Shown here: piece after piece, positions 8,409 to 16,086 of the stretch
Position numbering within the stretch: the first letter of the stretch is position 1
Layout of the letters: every line of letters begins with the position of its first letter
Assembly: GCA_963772935.1 (NCBI GenBank)
Contig: CAVYZK010000009.1
Coordinates: forward strand, 682,001-746,000
Length of the DNA: 64,000 nt
Direction: 5' to 3'
From: JANNNF01 sp963772935
Lineage (GTDB): Bacteria; Pseudomonadota; Alphaproteobacteria; Rhodobacterales; Rhodobacteraceae
The notes under the pieces: generated by a model
What the model saw: the letters and a program-made list of their open reading frames with translations, nothing else
The model's database searches: none
What the model was told of the DNA's origin: nothing
Translations under genes and position numbers: made by a program

Positions 8409-9593
8409 TTAATTTGCCCGTGCTCTGCGTGTGGCTGCTTCGCCCGCGCGCATACGGGCTAGATGGTCCATCCCTTGAATGTCCTCAAGGGTGATCACGA
8501 CATTTCGAAGGCCGAACTCGCCCGAAACGGTGGAAAGCGTGTCTTCCACAACCCCGGCCATATCCATGAAGCCGAGTGTGCCTTCCAGGAAACGGTCCAG
8601 CGCCACCTCTTTGGCGGCATTGAACGCAGCGCCTGCAAGGCCGCGGGCCTCCATCACCTCACGTGCCAGACGCAGCGCGGGGTAGCGGGCCATGTCGGGC
8701 GCGCGGAAGGTCAGGGTCGCCACCTGCGCAAGGTCCAGCCGCGCCACGGGAATATGCGCGCGGTCGGGCCAGTTCAGCGCGTAGCCGATGGAATGGCGCA
8801 TGTCGGGCGCCCCCATATGCGCCATGATCGCACCATCGCGAAACCCGACCATGGAATGGATCAGGGATTCGGGGTGGATGATCACCTCGATCTGGTCGGG
8901 CCTGACATCGAAAAACTCGCGTGTTTCAATGACTTCCAGCGCCTTGTTGAACATGGACGCCGAATCGATGGTGATGCGCTGCCCCATGGCCCAGTTCGGG
9001 TGCGCCAAAGCCTCGGTCACGGTTGCGGCCGCCAAAGCCTCCAGCGGCCAGTCGCGCAGCGCGCCCCCGGAGGCGGTCAGGATGATGCGTTCGACGCTTG
9101 CAATATCTTCGCCTGCAAGTGCCTGAAAGATGGCGGAATGTTCGCTGTCCACCGGCAAAAGCCGCGCACCATGGTCACGGGCGGTGGCCATCAGCAGGCT
9201 GCCCGCCGTCACCAGACTTTCCTTGTTGGCAAGCGCCAAGGTGCGGCCATGGCGCAAGGCGCGCAGGCCGGGCACCAGACCTGCGGCCCCGACGATCCCG
9301 CTCATCACCCAGTCGGCGGGGCGGTCGGCGGCCTCGGCGATGGCGGCGTCACCTGCGGCGACCTCAACCCCGGTGCCCGCCAAGGCATCCCGCAGGGCGG
9401 GCAGGCAGGATTCGTCCGCGCAGACCGCGACCTCGGCCCGCAAGGCCCGCGCCATTTGCGCCAGGCGCGCGACATTGCGCCCGCCGGTCAGCGCAACCAC
9501 GCGGTAGGCCTGTGGCCCCCCCGCCCGCATCAGCAGATCGAAGGTGTTTTCGCCAATCGACCCCGTTGCCCCGAACACTGAAACACTGCGCAT
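8409..9593 (-). CDS. dxr: 1-deoxy-D-xylulose-5-phosphate reductoisomerase
   Basis: Dxr converts DXP to 2-C-methyl-D-erythritol 4-phosphate with NADPH in the MEP isoprenoid pathway; the isoprenoid is used by the neighbouring UppS. The 394-residue protein starts MRSVSVFGATGSIGENTFDL (NADPH-binding loop), followed by the metal/substrate segment LLPVDSEHSAIFQAL and SASMFNKALEVIET. The ATG at 9593 overlaps the cdsA stop (TGATG); a longer in-frame extension exists upstream but lies inside cdsA. The C-terminal domain is normal and no frame problem is seen. Confidence 0.97.
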   Translation of the reverse strand: MRSVSVFGATGSIGENTFDLLMRAGGPQAYRVVALTGGRNVARLAQMARALRAEVAVCADESCLPALRDALAGTGVEVAAGDAAIAEAADRPADWVMSGIVGAAGLVPGLRALRHGRTLALANKESLVTAGSLLMATARDHGARLLPVDSEHSAIFQALAGEDIASVERIILTASGGALRDWPLEALAAATVTEALAHPNWAMGQRITIDSASMFNKALEVIETREFFDVRPDQIEVIIHPESLIHSMVGFRDGAIMAHMGAPDMRHSIGYALNWPDRAHIPVARLDLAQVATLTFRAPDMARYPALRLAREVMEARGLAGAAFNAAKEVALDRFLEGTLGFMDMAGVVEDTLSTVSGEFGLRNVVITLEDIQGMDHLARMRAGEAATRRARAN

Positions 9594-10414
9594 CAGCGTT
9601 CCAGCGGCAAAGGCAATGGCAGGATCAGGCCCAGCACCAGTATCAGGCACACGGCCCCGATCATCGCATCAAACCGGTCCATCACGCCGCCATGGCCGGG
9701 GATCAGCGACGAGCTGTCCTTGACCCCGGTGCGCCGCTTGATCCAGCTTTCGGCGATGTCGCCCATCTGGCCCGCAAAGGCCACAAAGGGCGACACCAGT
9801 GCCAGCCCCCAATCGGCCCGGTCCATCAGCACAAAGCCGATGCCCACCAGAGCCGCGCCGATCCAGCCCGCCACGGTGCCGGACCATGTTTTCTTGGGGC
9901 TGATCGCGGGCCAGAACTTGGGGCCCCCAAGCAACCTGCCGGCGAAATAGCCTGCGATATCAGACACGATCACCACCGCCACGATCCACAGAATAGCGGG
10001 CGTGCCCACCCCGTCGCGCAGCCACATCAGCCCGTAGCCCGCCAGCATGATCGCCGCACCGTAGGCACTGGCGATGCGGCGGTCGCGGCGCGGGGTCAGG
10101 GCCAGCAACAGCGACGGCACCAGCAGCAAAACGGGGGCAAAGGGTGCGACCAGCACAAAGGTGGCCGTCAGCATCAACCCGGCCACAGCGGCAATCACCA
10201 AGGGCGTGCCCTTGCGGCGGGATGGCAAGGCCGCGTTCAGCGCGCCGCCCGTGATGGTCGCCAGTTCCCAGATCATCACTGCCGTGAGGCCGATCACCAG
10301 CGCCGAAAATGACGGCCCGCCCAGCCAGATTTCCAGCGCGCCGACCGCAATCATCACGATTGCCGACAACAGCCGCGGGCGCAAATCGCCCCAGCGGCCC
10401 GCAGCGGCGTTCAT
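9593..10414 (-). CDS. cdsA: phosphatidate cytidylyltransferase CdsA
   Basis: CdsA makes CDP-diacylglycerol from phosphatidic acid and CTP, the branch point for membrane phospholipids. The 273-residue integral membrane protein has several hydrophobic helices (LLSAIVMIAVGALEIWLGG, GLMLTATFVLVAPFAPVLLL, ILWIVAVVIVSDIAGYFAG) and the family signature near the C-terminus, KDSSSLIPGHGGVMDRFDAM. The ATG at 10414 overlaps the uppS stop and the stop overlaps dxr, so uppS-cdsA-dxr are translationally coupled. The SPKKTWSG segment typical of the family is also present. Confidence 0.96.
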   Translation of the reverse strand: MNAAAGRWGDLRPRLLSAIVMIAVGALEIWLGGPSFSALVIGLTAVMIWELATITGGALNAALPSRRKGTPLVIAAVAGLMLTATFVLVAPFAPVLLLVPSLLLALTPRRDRRIASAYGAAIMLAGYGLMWLRDGVGTPAILWIVAVVIVSDIAGYFAGRLLGGPKFWPAISPKKTWSGTVAGWIGAALVGIGFVLMDRADWGLALVSPFVAFAGQMGDIAESWIKRRTGVKDSSSLIPGHGGVMDRFDAMIGAVCLILVLGLILPLPLPLER

Positions 10415-11142
10415 TTCGCCACCGCGCCAAAGCGGCGGTCGCGGTTGGAAAAGCGGTTCAGGATGGTGCCAAGTTCAGCCGGGGTGAAATCGGGCCACAG
10501 GGTTTCGGTAAACTCATACTCCGCATAGGCCGCCTGCCATGGCAGGAAGTTCGAGGTGCGGCTCTCGCCACTGGTGCGGATCACCAGATCGGGGTCGGGC
10601 AACCCGCCCGTATCCAGCCGCTGCGAAAACGCGGCCTCGGTCAGCTCGGCGGGGTCAAAGCGGCCTTCGGCAGCCTCCAGCGCCATGGCGCGGGCGGCAC
10701 GGACAATCTCATTGCGGCCCCCATAGTTGATGGCAACCGTCAGGTGCAGACGGCCAAGGCCTGCGGTGCGGGCTTCGATCCCGGTCATCAGACGCGCGAG
10801 TTTCGGGTCCAGCGGGGTCTTGTCGCCGATAAAGCGCATCCGCACGCCTTCACGTGCCATCTCATCGGCCTCACGCTGAATGTATCGGGTGAAAATGGCC
10901 ATCAGCCCCAGGACTTCCTCGGTGGAGCGTTTCCAGTTTTCGGTCGAGAAGGCATAGATCGTCAGGTATTTGATGCCCAGATCGGGCGCGGCCCGCACGA
11001 TTTCCTTGACCCGTTCGGCCCCGCGACGGTGCCCCACCAGCCGGGGCCAGCCACGATTCTTGGCCCACCGCCCGTTGCCATCCATGATGATGGCGACATG
11101 CTCGGGCGATTTTGACGGCGCTGTCAGGTCTTTGCTGGCCAA
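10411..11142 (-). CDS. uppS: undecaprenyl diphosphate synthase UppS (TTG start)
   Basis: UppS condenses isoprenyl units in cis to make the C55 carrier for peptidoglycan and O-antigen. The 243-residue protein has HVAIIMDGNGRWAKNRGWPR with the catalytic Asp, then GHRRGAERVKE, YLTIYAFSTENWKRS, and RTSGESRTSNFLPWQ. The frame is open further upstream, but AAGGA lies eight bases before a TTG at 11142 (TTG GCC AGC AAA GAC) and the family alignment starts close to it, so I chose TTG. An ATG at 11150 is in another frame and meets a stop at once. It is the first gene of the tightly overlapping uppS-cdsA-dxr set. Confidence 0.95.
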   Translation of the reverse strand: MASKDLTAPSKSPEHVAIIMDGNGRWAKNRGWPRLVGHRRGAERVKEIVRAAPDLGIKYLTIYAFSTENWKRSTEEVLGLMAIFTRYIQREADEMAREGVRMRFIGDKTPLDPKLARLMTGIEARTAGLGRLHLTVAINYGGRNEIVRAARAMALEAAEGRFDPAELTEAAFSQRLDTGGLPDPDLVIRTSGESRTSNFLPWQAAYAEYEFTETLWPDFTPAELGTILNRFSNRDRRFGAVAK

Positions 11143-11191
11143 GACGGCATTCCTTTGGGTCGGCGGTGCGGTGACAGGCGGGCCGGTTGCG

Positions 11192-11758
11192 TCAAACCTG
11201 CATGATCTCTTGCTGCTTGCCTTCCAGCGCGCGGTCAATGGCGGCAATGGCCTTGTTGGTCAGTTCCTGCACTTCTTCGGACCACATCTTCTGATCATCC
11301 TCGCCCATGCCAGCGGCCTTGGCCTTCTTGATCTGGTCCATGCCATCACGGCGCACGTTGCGGATCGCGACCTTGGCGTTCTCGGCATAGCCTGCGGCAA
11401 CCTTGGACAGTTGCTTGCGGCGTTCCTCGTTCAGTTCCGGGATCGGCAGGCGGATCAGCGGGCCATCGACCACCGGGTTGATGCCGATGCCGCTATCGCG
11501 GATGGCGCGTTCGACCTTGGTCACCATCGCCTTGTCCCAGACGTTGATCACGACCATGCGGGGTTCGGGCACGTTGACGGTGCCGACCTGATTGATCGGC
11601 GTCATCTGGCCATAGCTTTCCACCATGATCGGATCCAGAATCGAGGCCGAGGCCCGCCCGGTCCGCAAGCTGCCGAATTCCGTCTTGAGCGCGTTCATCG
11701 CCCCATCCATGCGGCGCTGGATCGCGTCGAGGTCAATTTCAAGATCGTCTTGCGACAT
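11192..11758 (-). CDS. frr: ribosome recycling factor
   Basis: RRF splits post-termination ribosomes together with EF-G. The 188-residue protein begins MSQDDLEIDLDAIQRRMDGA and contains SLRTGRASASILDPIMVESY and ELNEERRKQLSKVAAGYAEN, the conserved RRF segments of the three-helix bundle. I chose ATG 11758; an upstream in-frame extension encodes nothing RRF-like. It is usually preceded by pyrH, but here pyrH is 1.4 kb away with two opposite-strand genes between them. Confidence 0.97.
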   Translation of the reverse strand: MSQDDLEIDLDAIQRRMDGAMNALKTEFGSLRTGRASASILDPIMVESYGQMTPINQVGTVNVPEPRMVVINVWDKAMVTKVERAIRDSGIGINPVVDGPLIRLPIPELNEERRKQLSKVAAGYAENAKVAIRNVRRDGMDQIKKAKAAGMGEDDQKMWSEEVQELTNKAIAAIDRALEGKQQEIMQV

Positions 11759-11919
11759 GTCTTCCTCATCTTTTCGGCGAAGGTATGGTTGGCTGTCTAT
11801 AACATTCAGGCCGACGAAAGGAATAGGGGGCATGGCAGCACGACGGTGGACCGGCGGGCAGATGCCTCACGGTATCGTGCCAGTGCGTGACCGGTGGCCA
11901 GGTTGACCAAAGGACGGGC

Positions 11920-12303
11920 ATGGGTCAACGCAAGGGCATGGTATGTTTTGGCTGGATCGCGCGATTGATGCTTTGCATCTTGCTGCTTCCTTGGGGAGCC
12001 TATCACGGCGCAGGCCCGGGGCTTGGTGCCCTGCTGCCTGAAACCACCGTGGCAATGCGCGAGGCAAACGACAGCATCCGCGACGTGGCCCCCCCCGTCG
12101 AGGCGGTGACATGGGTGTCACAACCAAGGCGATGCAAGACCGGGGTGTTGCTTGGGACTTCCTGCGCGCCCGATGCCATTGATGCCAGCGTCACCCGCCT
12201 TGCCTTGCCAAACGGCAGCAGTCTTGGCCGAAGCGCGCAGACCCATGGCTTTGCGGCCACGCCGCCCGAAACGCCGCCGCGCCGTCCACCCCGCACCGCC
12301 TGA
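11920..12303 (+). CDS. hypothetical protein with one N-terminal membrane segment
   Basis: I do not recognise a family. The 127-residue frame starts at ATG 11920, five bases after AAAGGA. After MGQRKGMVCFGWIARLM comes a hydrophobic stretch (LCILLLPWGAYHGAGPGLGA) that could be a signal anchor. The rest is probably periplasmic and has two cysteines in RRCKTGVLLGTSCAPD, which could form a disulfide. The C-terminus is Pro/Arg-rich and low in complexity. It is divergent from frr across about 160 bases and precedes the L,D-transpeptidase on the same strand. The ribosome-binding site and membrane segment argue for a real gene; the function is unknown. Confidence 0.6.
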   Translation: MGQRKGMVCFGWIARLMLCILLLPWGAYHGAGPGLGALLPETTVAMREANDSIRDVAPPVEAVTWVSQPRRCKTGVLLGTSCAPDAIDASVTRLALPNGSSLGRSAQTHGFAATPPETPPRRPPRTA

Positions 12304-12384
12304 TCGCCCCTGCCACAGCGCCCGAAGCCGCCCTTTAAAGGGCGCGCCGCGGGTGCGGACCGATCATATCTGAAAGGAACCCTC

Positions 12385-13086
12385 ATGTTCACACGACGCA
12401 GCCTTCTGGCCGCGGGCGCGGCCGTCAGCCTGTCGGCTTGTCTGCCCAGCCAGCCACAACAGCCCTCAACCTCGGCACCCTCTTTGAAACCGCCAATTCC
12501 CCCCCTGCCCTTCATTTACGGCGCGGTTCAGGGCGAGCTATATCCGGTGCCCGCCGTTCCCGAAGGCGTGGTGCCTGAACGGCTCTGGCGGCAGCAGGTG
12601 GATAACCCTTTCCCCGATCTTGCCCCCGGTACCATTGTGGTCGATCCCGATGCAGGGTTGTTGCATCTGGTGGAAACCGCCGAAACCGCACTGCGCTATG
12701 GCGCGGGCACCGGGGCACAAGCCTTCAGCTGGTCGGGGGATGCAAGGCTGCAGTTCAGCCGCAAATGGCCACGCTGGAAGGTGCCGGACAGCATGATCGC
12801 CCGTCGCCCCGAACTGGCCGCCTTTTCGGTTTCGAACGGCGGCATGGATCCGGGACCGGGCAATCCCTTGGGCGCGCGGGCGCTGTATCTGTTTCAGAAC
12901 GGACAGGACACCTTGTACCGCATCCATGGGGCGTGCGAGCCGGAACATCTGGGCAAGGCGGTGTCGTCGGGCTGCATCCGTCTTCTGGATCAAGATGCCA
13001 TCGACCTTTATGACCGCGCGCCGCACGGCGCGATGGTGCGGGTGCTGCCCTCGCTGACGCCGCGGGCCATTACGACGCTCTATTGA
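12385..13086 (+). CDS. L,D-transpeptidase (YkuD domain) lipoprotein
   Basis: This is a probable periplasmic L,D-transpeptidase that forms 3-3 peptidoglycan cross-links or attaches proteins to the wall. The 233-residue protein begins with a twin-Arg-like charged start and lipobox-type signal (MFTRRSLLAAGAAVSLSAC). A Pro/Ser linker follows, then the catalytic domain with IVVDPDAGLLHLVE and the YkuD signature split as YRIHGACEPEHLG and AVSSGCIRLLDQDAI: His and the SxGC-R cysteine are present. The start follows AAAGGAACCCTC. It stands on the opposite strand to the frr/pyrH genes and converges on pyrH across a hairpin. Confidence 0.92.
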   Translation: MFTRRSLLAAGAAVSLSACLPSQPQQPSTSAPSLKPPIPPLPFIYGAVQGELYPVPAVPEGVVPERLWRQQVDNPFPDLAPGTIVVDPDAGLLHLVETAETALRYGAGTGAQAFSWSGDARLQFSRKWPRWKVPDSMIARRPELAAFSVSNGGMDPGPGNPLGARALYLFQNGQDTLYRIHGACEPEHLGKAVSSGCIRLLDQDAIDLYDRAPHGAMVRVLPSLTPRAITTLY

Positions 13087-13092
13087 CTGACG

Positions 13093-13124
13093 GTCACCGT
13101 CCCGCCGAAGGGCCGGGCGGTGAC
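13093..13124. terminator. hairpin between convergent L,D-transpeptidase and pyrH
   Basis: The arms GTCACCGTCCCG (13093-13104) and CGGGCGGTGAC (13114-13124) pair over eleven positions with one bulged base. The hairpin sits between the two stop codons and has no long T run on either side. It may act as a bidirectional terminator; the assignment rests on position and symmetry. Confidence 0.45.
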
Positions 13125-13131
13125 GGAATTT

Positions 13132-13866
13132 TCAGCCGTGTACGCGGGTGTAGGTGCCCTGCCCCGCCAGAATGCCCCGGAAGCCACCCGGTTCATCCAA
13201 GGAGAACACGATGATCGGCAGATTGTTGTCGCGGGCAAGCGCGATGGCCGAGGCGTCCATCACGCCGAGGTGTTTTTGCAGCACCTCGTCATAGGTCACG
13301 GTGTCATAGCGTTTGGCGTCGGCGTGTTTCTTGGGGTCTTTGTCGTAGACACCATCCACCTTGGTGCCCTTGAAGATCGCCTGACAGGCCATTTCATTGG
13401 CGCGCAGGGTGGCGGCGGTGTCGGTGGTGAAATAGGGGTTGCCAGTGCCTGCGGCAAAGATGCAGACGCGCTTTTTCTCAAGGTGGCGCACGGCGCGGCG
13501 GCGGATGTAGGGCTCGCAGACCTGATCCATCGGGATGGCGGAAATCACCCGGGTGTAGACCCCGACCTGTTCCAGCGCGGATTGCATGGCCAGGGCGTTC
13601 ATCACGGTGGCCAGCATCCCCATGTAATCGGCGGTGGTGCGTTCCATCCCTTGGGCCGACCCTGCCAGCCCGCGAAAGATGTTGCCGCCGCCGATGACCA
13701 TGCAAATCTCGACCCCCATGTCGCGCACCGACTTTACCTCTTGTGCGATGCGCTGCACGGTGGGGGGGTGCAGGCCATAGCCCTGATCCCCCATCAGCGC
13801 CTCGCCCGAGATTTTCAGCATCACGCGGGTGTAGGTGCTGCCAGACTCGGTGCTGTGCTGTGCCAT
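13132..13866 (-). CDS. pyrH: UMP kinase PyrH
   Basis: PyrH phosphorylates UMP to UDP in pyrimidine nucleotide synthesis and is a hexamer regulated by GTP and UTP. The 244-residue amino-acid-kinase-fold protein has RVMLKISGEALMGDQGYGL at the N-terminus, ICMVIGGGNIFRGLAG, TADYMGMLATVMNALA and IPMDQVCEPYIRRRA, and ends GTYTRVHG. I chose ATG 13866 (MAQHSTESGSTY). Upstream sequence reads in frame for 21 more codons but carries no recognisable protein. The divergent region to miaA contains an intergenic repeat. Confidence 0.96.
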   Translation of the reverse strand: MAQHSTESGSTYTRVMLKISGEALMGDQGYGLHPPTVQRIAQEVKSVRDMGVEICMVIGGGNIFRGLAGSAQGMERTTADYMGMLATVMNALAMQSALEQVGVYTRVISAIPMDQVCEPYIRRRAVRHLEKKRVCIFAAGTGNPYFTTDTAATLRANEMACQAIFKGTKVDGVYDKDPKKHADAKRYDTVTYDEVLQKHLGVMDASAIALARDNNLPIIVFSLDEPGGFRGILAGQGTYTRVHG

Positions 13867-13963
13867 GGTGGCCCCCTGTATGTGGTTTTGTAATTGGACT
13901 GCGGCGCAAAATGTCGCAAAACGGGGCAAGGTTCAACCCGTTGTCGGCGTGGCAGGCGGCGGA

Positions 13964-14011
13964 GCGGGGGCCAGCCCCCGCCCCCCGGGATATTTTTAGA
14001 CAGAAAATGAG
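13964..14011 (+). repeat. intergenic GC-hairpin/GATATTT element, copy 1
   Basis: The element consists of GGGGG-CCAG-CCCCC (13966-13979), a C run, GGGATATTTTTAGACAG and AAAATGA. It lies seven bases before the miaA GTG start, between divergent pyrH and miaA. Nearly the same sequence occurs inverted at 20111-20161 (copy 2). Since no plus-strand gene ends before it, it cannot be a simple terminator here. Confidence 0.7.
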
Positions 14012-14017
14012 GCAGCG

Positions 14018-14878
14018 GTGATTGCATCGGTATCGCGGGAATTGCCGGTTCTGATTGCGGGGCCGACGGCCAGTGGCAAGTCGGGGCTGGCGATGGAGTT
14101 GGCGGCGCGGGATGGGCGGGTGGTGGTCAACGCCGATGCCTTGCAGGTGTACGACTGTTGGCGCGTGCTGTCGGCGCGGCCTTCGGTGGCGGATGAGGCG
14201 CAGGTTCGCCATGCGCTGTATGGGCATGTGGGGGCGATGCAGCCTTATTCAGTCGGCCATTGGCTGCGCGAGGTGGCGGGGCTGCTGGACCGGCCTGTGG
14301 TGATCGTCGGCGGGACGGGTTTGTATTTTACCGCGCTGACCGAAGGGTTGGTGGAGATCCCGGCCGTGCCGCCCGAGGTGCGGCTTGAGGCGGATGCCCT
14401 GCGCCTTGGTGATCTGGCGCGCATGCTGGCCGATCTGGACCCTGCCACCGCCGCCCGCATCGACCGCGCCAACCCCGCCCGCATCCAGCGCGCGTGGGAG
14501 GTGTGGCGCACCACAGGCCGGGGCTTGGCCGCGTGGCAGGATGAAACCGGGCCCGCGCTGCTGCCGCTGGCCAAGGCCGAGGCGCTGGTGCTGCGCCCCG
14601 AGGTCGCTTGGCTGAACGCCCGCATCGACACACGATTCGACGCGATGATGCAGGGCGGCGCGCTGGAGGAGGCGCGGGCCGCGCGGCAGGACTGGACCCC
14701 TGCCCTGCCCTATGCCCGTGCCATCGGGGCGGCGGAACTGATTGCGCACCTCGACGGGCGGATGACGCTGGCAGAGGCGACGGAGGCCGCGAAACTAAGC
14801 TCGCGGCAATATGCCAAACGACAGCGCACCTGGTTGCGGTCACGCATGGGGGGCTGGCGGGATGTGACACAACCATAA
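14018..14878 (+). CDS. miaA: tRNA dimethylallyltransferase MiaA
   Basis: MiaA adds a dimethylallyl group to A37 of tRNAs reading UNN codons. The 286-residue protein has the P-loop LIAGPTASGKSGLAMELA, the DALQVYDCWRVLSARPS segment that recognises substrate, and VVIVGGTGLYFTALTEGL. The C-terminal RQYAKRQRTWLRSRM segment is the usual tRNA-binding helix. The start is GTG at 14018 just after the intergenic element. No frame problem is seen. The standard i6A route would continue through MiaB elsewhere. Confidence 0.95.
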   Translation: MIASVSRELPVLIAGPTASGKSGLAMELAARDGRVVVNADALQVYDCWRVLSARPSVADEAQVRHALYGHVGAMQPYSVGHWLREVAGLLDRPVVIVGGTGLYFTALTEGLVEIPAVPPEVRLEADALRLGDLARMLADLDPATAARIDRANPARIQRAWEVWRTTGRGLAAWQDETGPALLPLAKAEALVLRPEVAWLNARIDTRFDAMMQGGALEEARAARQDWTPALPYARAIGAAELIAHLDGRMTLAEATEAAKLSSRQYAKRQRTWLRSRMGGWRDVTQP

Positions 14879-14902
14879 GCCGTTTCTTGCCCATCCACAG
14901 AC

Positions 14903-14911
14903 TTATGCACA
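14903..14911 (+). promoter_or_regulatory. DnaA-box match TTATGCACA
   Basis: A perfect TTATNCACA site lies 25 bases after miaA, preceded by CATCCACAGAC. The stretch ATCCACAGACTT also occurs at the DnaA box before dnaB (53830). A single box has limited meaning; it may affect the AraC-type gene that follows. Confidence 0.4.
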
Positions 14912-15007
14912 GCAATCGTTCGCCGCACCTGCAAAGCGCCATTTTTCGTCATCTTTTTGCTTGGGTTGCCATGGAAGGGCTGGTTAACTGCCGCCACGCC
15001 CTTAGAA

Positions 15008-15820
15008 ATGGTATCCCTGCACATGCCCGCCGACCCGACCGTGTCCCAATTGCGGCTGATCGCCATCCCACGTCTTGCCGCCGGTGGCCGCTGGCGGGTG
15101 GAGGCCATGCGGTCCATTTCCGAGCCATGTTTTCTGTGGTTTACCAAGGGCCAAGGCCGGATCACCATATCTGGTGTGACGCGCGGCTACACGGCCCATA
15201 ATGCGATATACATCCCGCCCGGCGTCATGCACGGGTTTGAGGCTGGCCCCGCCGTTTTTGGCACGGCGCTGTTTCTGGGCCGCGATTGTACGATGACTTT
15301 GCCGCGCACGCCGCAGCATCTGCGCATCCGCGAAACCCATGCGCAGCAGGAGTTGAACATCCTGCTTGATTCGATCCAGCGCGAGATGGACAGCGATGTG
15401 CCCGCCCATGACCGCGCCACCCGGCACTATCTGGGGCTGCTTGGGGTCTGGCTGGAACGCCAGTCGCGCAAGGCCGAGGCCGAGGTGCCAAAGCAGGATG
15501 CCACCCGCCGTCTGGTCGCGCGCTACACCGCCCTGCTGGAACGCGATTTCCGGTCTGGCATGGGCGTTGCGGATTTCGCCGCGGCGCTTGGTGTGACGCC
15601 CACCCATCTGACGCGGTGCTGCAACACGGCCTGCGGGCGGGCGGCGTCGGCGCTGTTGCAGGACCGGCGGATATTCGAGGCCCGCAAGATGCTGGCCGAG
15701 ACCAAATTGCCGGTCGGGCGCATCGGGACCAGCCTTGGTTTCACGTCGCCCGCCTACTTCACCCGCGCCTTCCAGCACCTGACCGGAAAGTCGCCTTCGG
15801 CGTTTCGCCGCGCGCCCTGA
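15008..15820 (+). CDS. AraC-family transcriptional regulator
   Basis: The protein (about 270 residues) has an N-terminal cupin-like ligand-binding half (AVFGTALFLGRD; YIPPGVMHGFEAG) and two helix-turn-helix motifs at the C-terminus. The first is MGVADFAAALGVTPTHLTR and the second is LPVGRIGTSLGFTSPAYFTR, followed by AFQHLTGKSPSAFRR, the classical AraC ending. The start is uncertain: ATG 15008 or ATG 15023, neither with a strong ribosome-binding site. It lies 266 bases upstream of, and in the same direction as, the ABC importer operon, which is a plausible target by proximity only. Confidence 0.9.
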   Translation: MVSLHMPADPTVSQLRLIAIPRLAAGGRWRVEAMRSISEPCFLWFTKGQGRITISGVTRGYTAHNAIYIPPGVMHGFEAGPAVFGTALFLGRDCTMTLPRTPQHLRIRETHAQQELNILLDSIQREMDSDVPAHDRATRHYLGLLGVWLERQSRKAEAEVPKQDATRRLVARYTALLERDFRSGMGVADFAAALGVTPTHLTRCCNTACGRAASALLQDRRIFEARKMLAETKLPVGRIGTSLGFTSPAYFTRAFQHLTGKSPSAFRRAP

Positions 15821-15928
15821 TCCGGGCAAAGCTGCACGACGTTTAACCATCTGGTCAAAAGCGACATTCAGGGGTCGGAAACCATTGGACCATGTCGCAA
15901 ACGTTGCGCAAAACGACGAAAGCGGTCA

Positions 15929-15957
15929 TTGACGCAAAGGCAAAAAAGGTGCGCAAT
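15929..15957 (+). promoter_or_regulatory. weak promoter candidate for the ABC importer
   Basis: The 266-base gap between the AraC gene and the importer contains TTGACG (15929-15934), a 17-base spacer and CGCAAT (15952-15957). The -10 is poor. Nearby are several TTGC/GCAA half-sites, including TTGCGCAA at 15904-15911, that could be regulator contacts. This is the best sigma-70-like match I see in the gap. Confidence 0.3.
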
Positions 15958-16086
15958 GTTGGGGTGAGGTTTGCCTGTCTGGCCTTCCATCCCCGCGTTG
16001 CAGCGTTGCCGTTGCATCGCGACTGGAGGGGCGGTCTTGGCGTATTCGCAACATAAAAAACAAAAGCTGCTTTCAGGGAGACTAGC

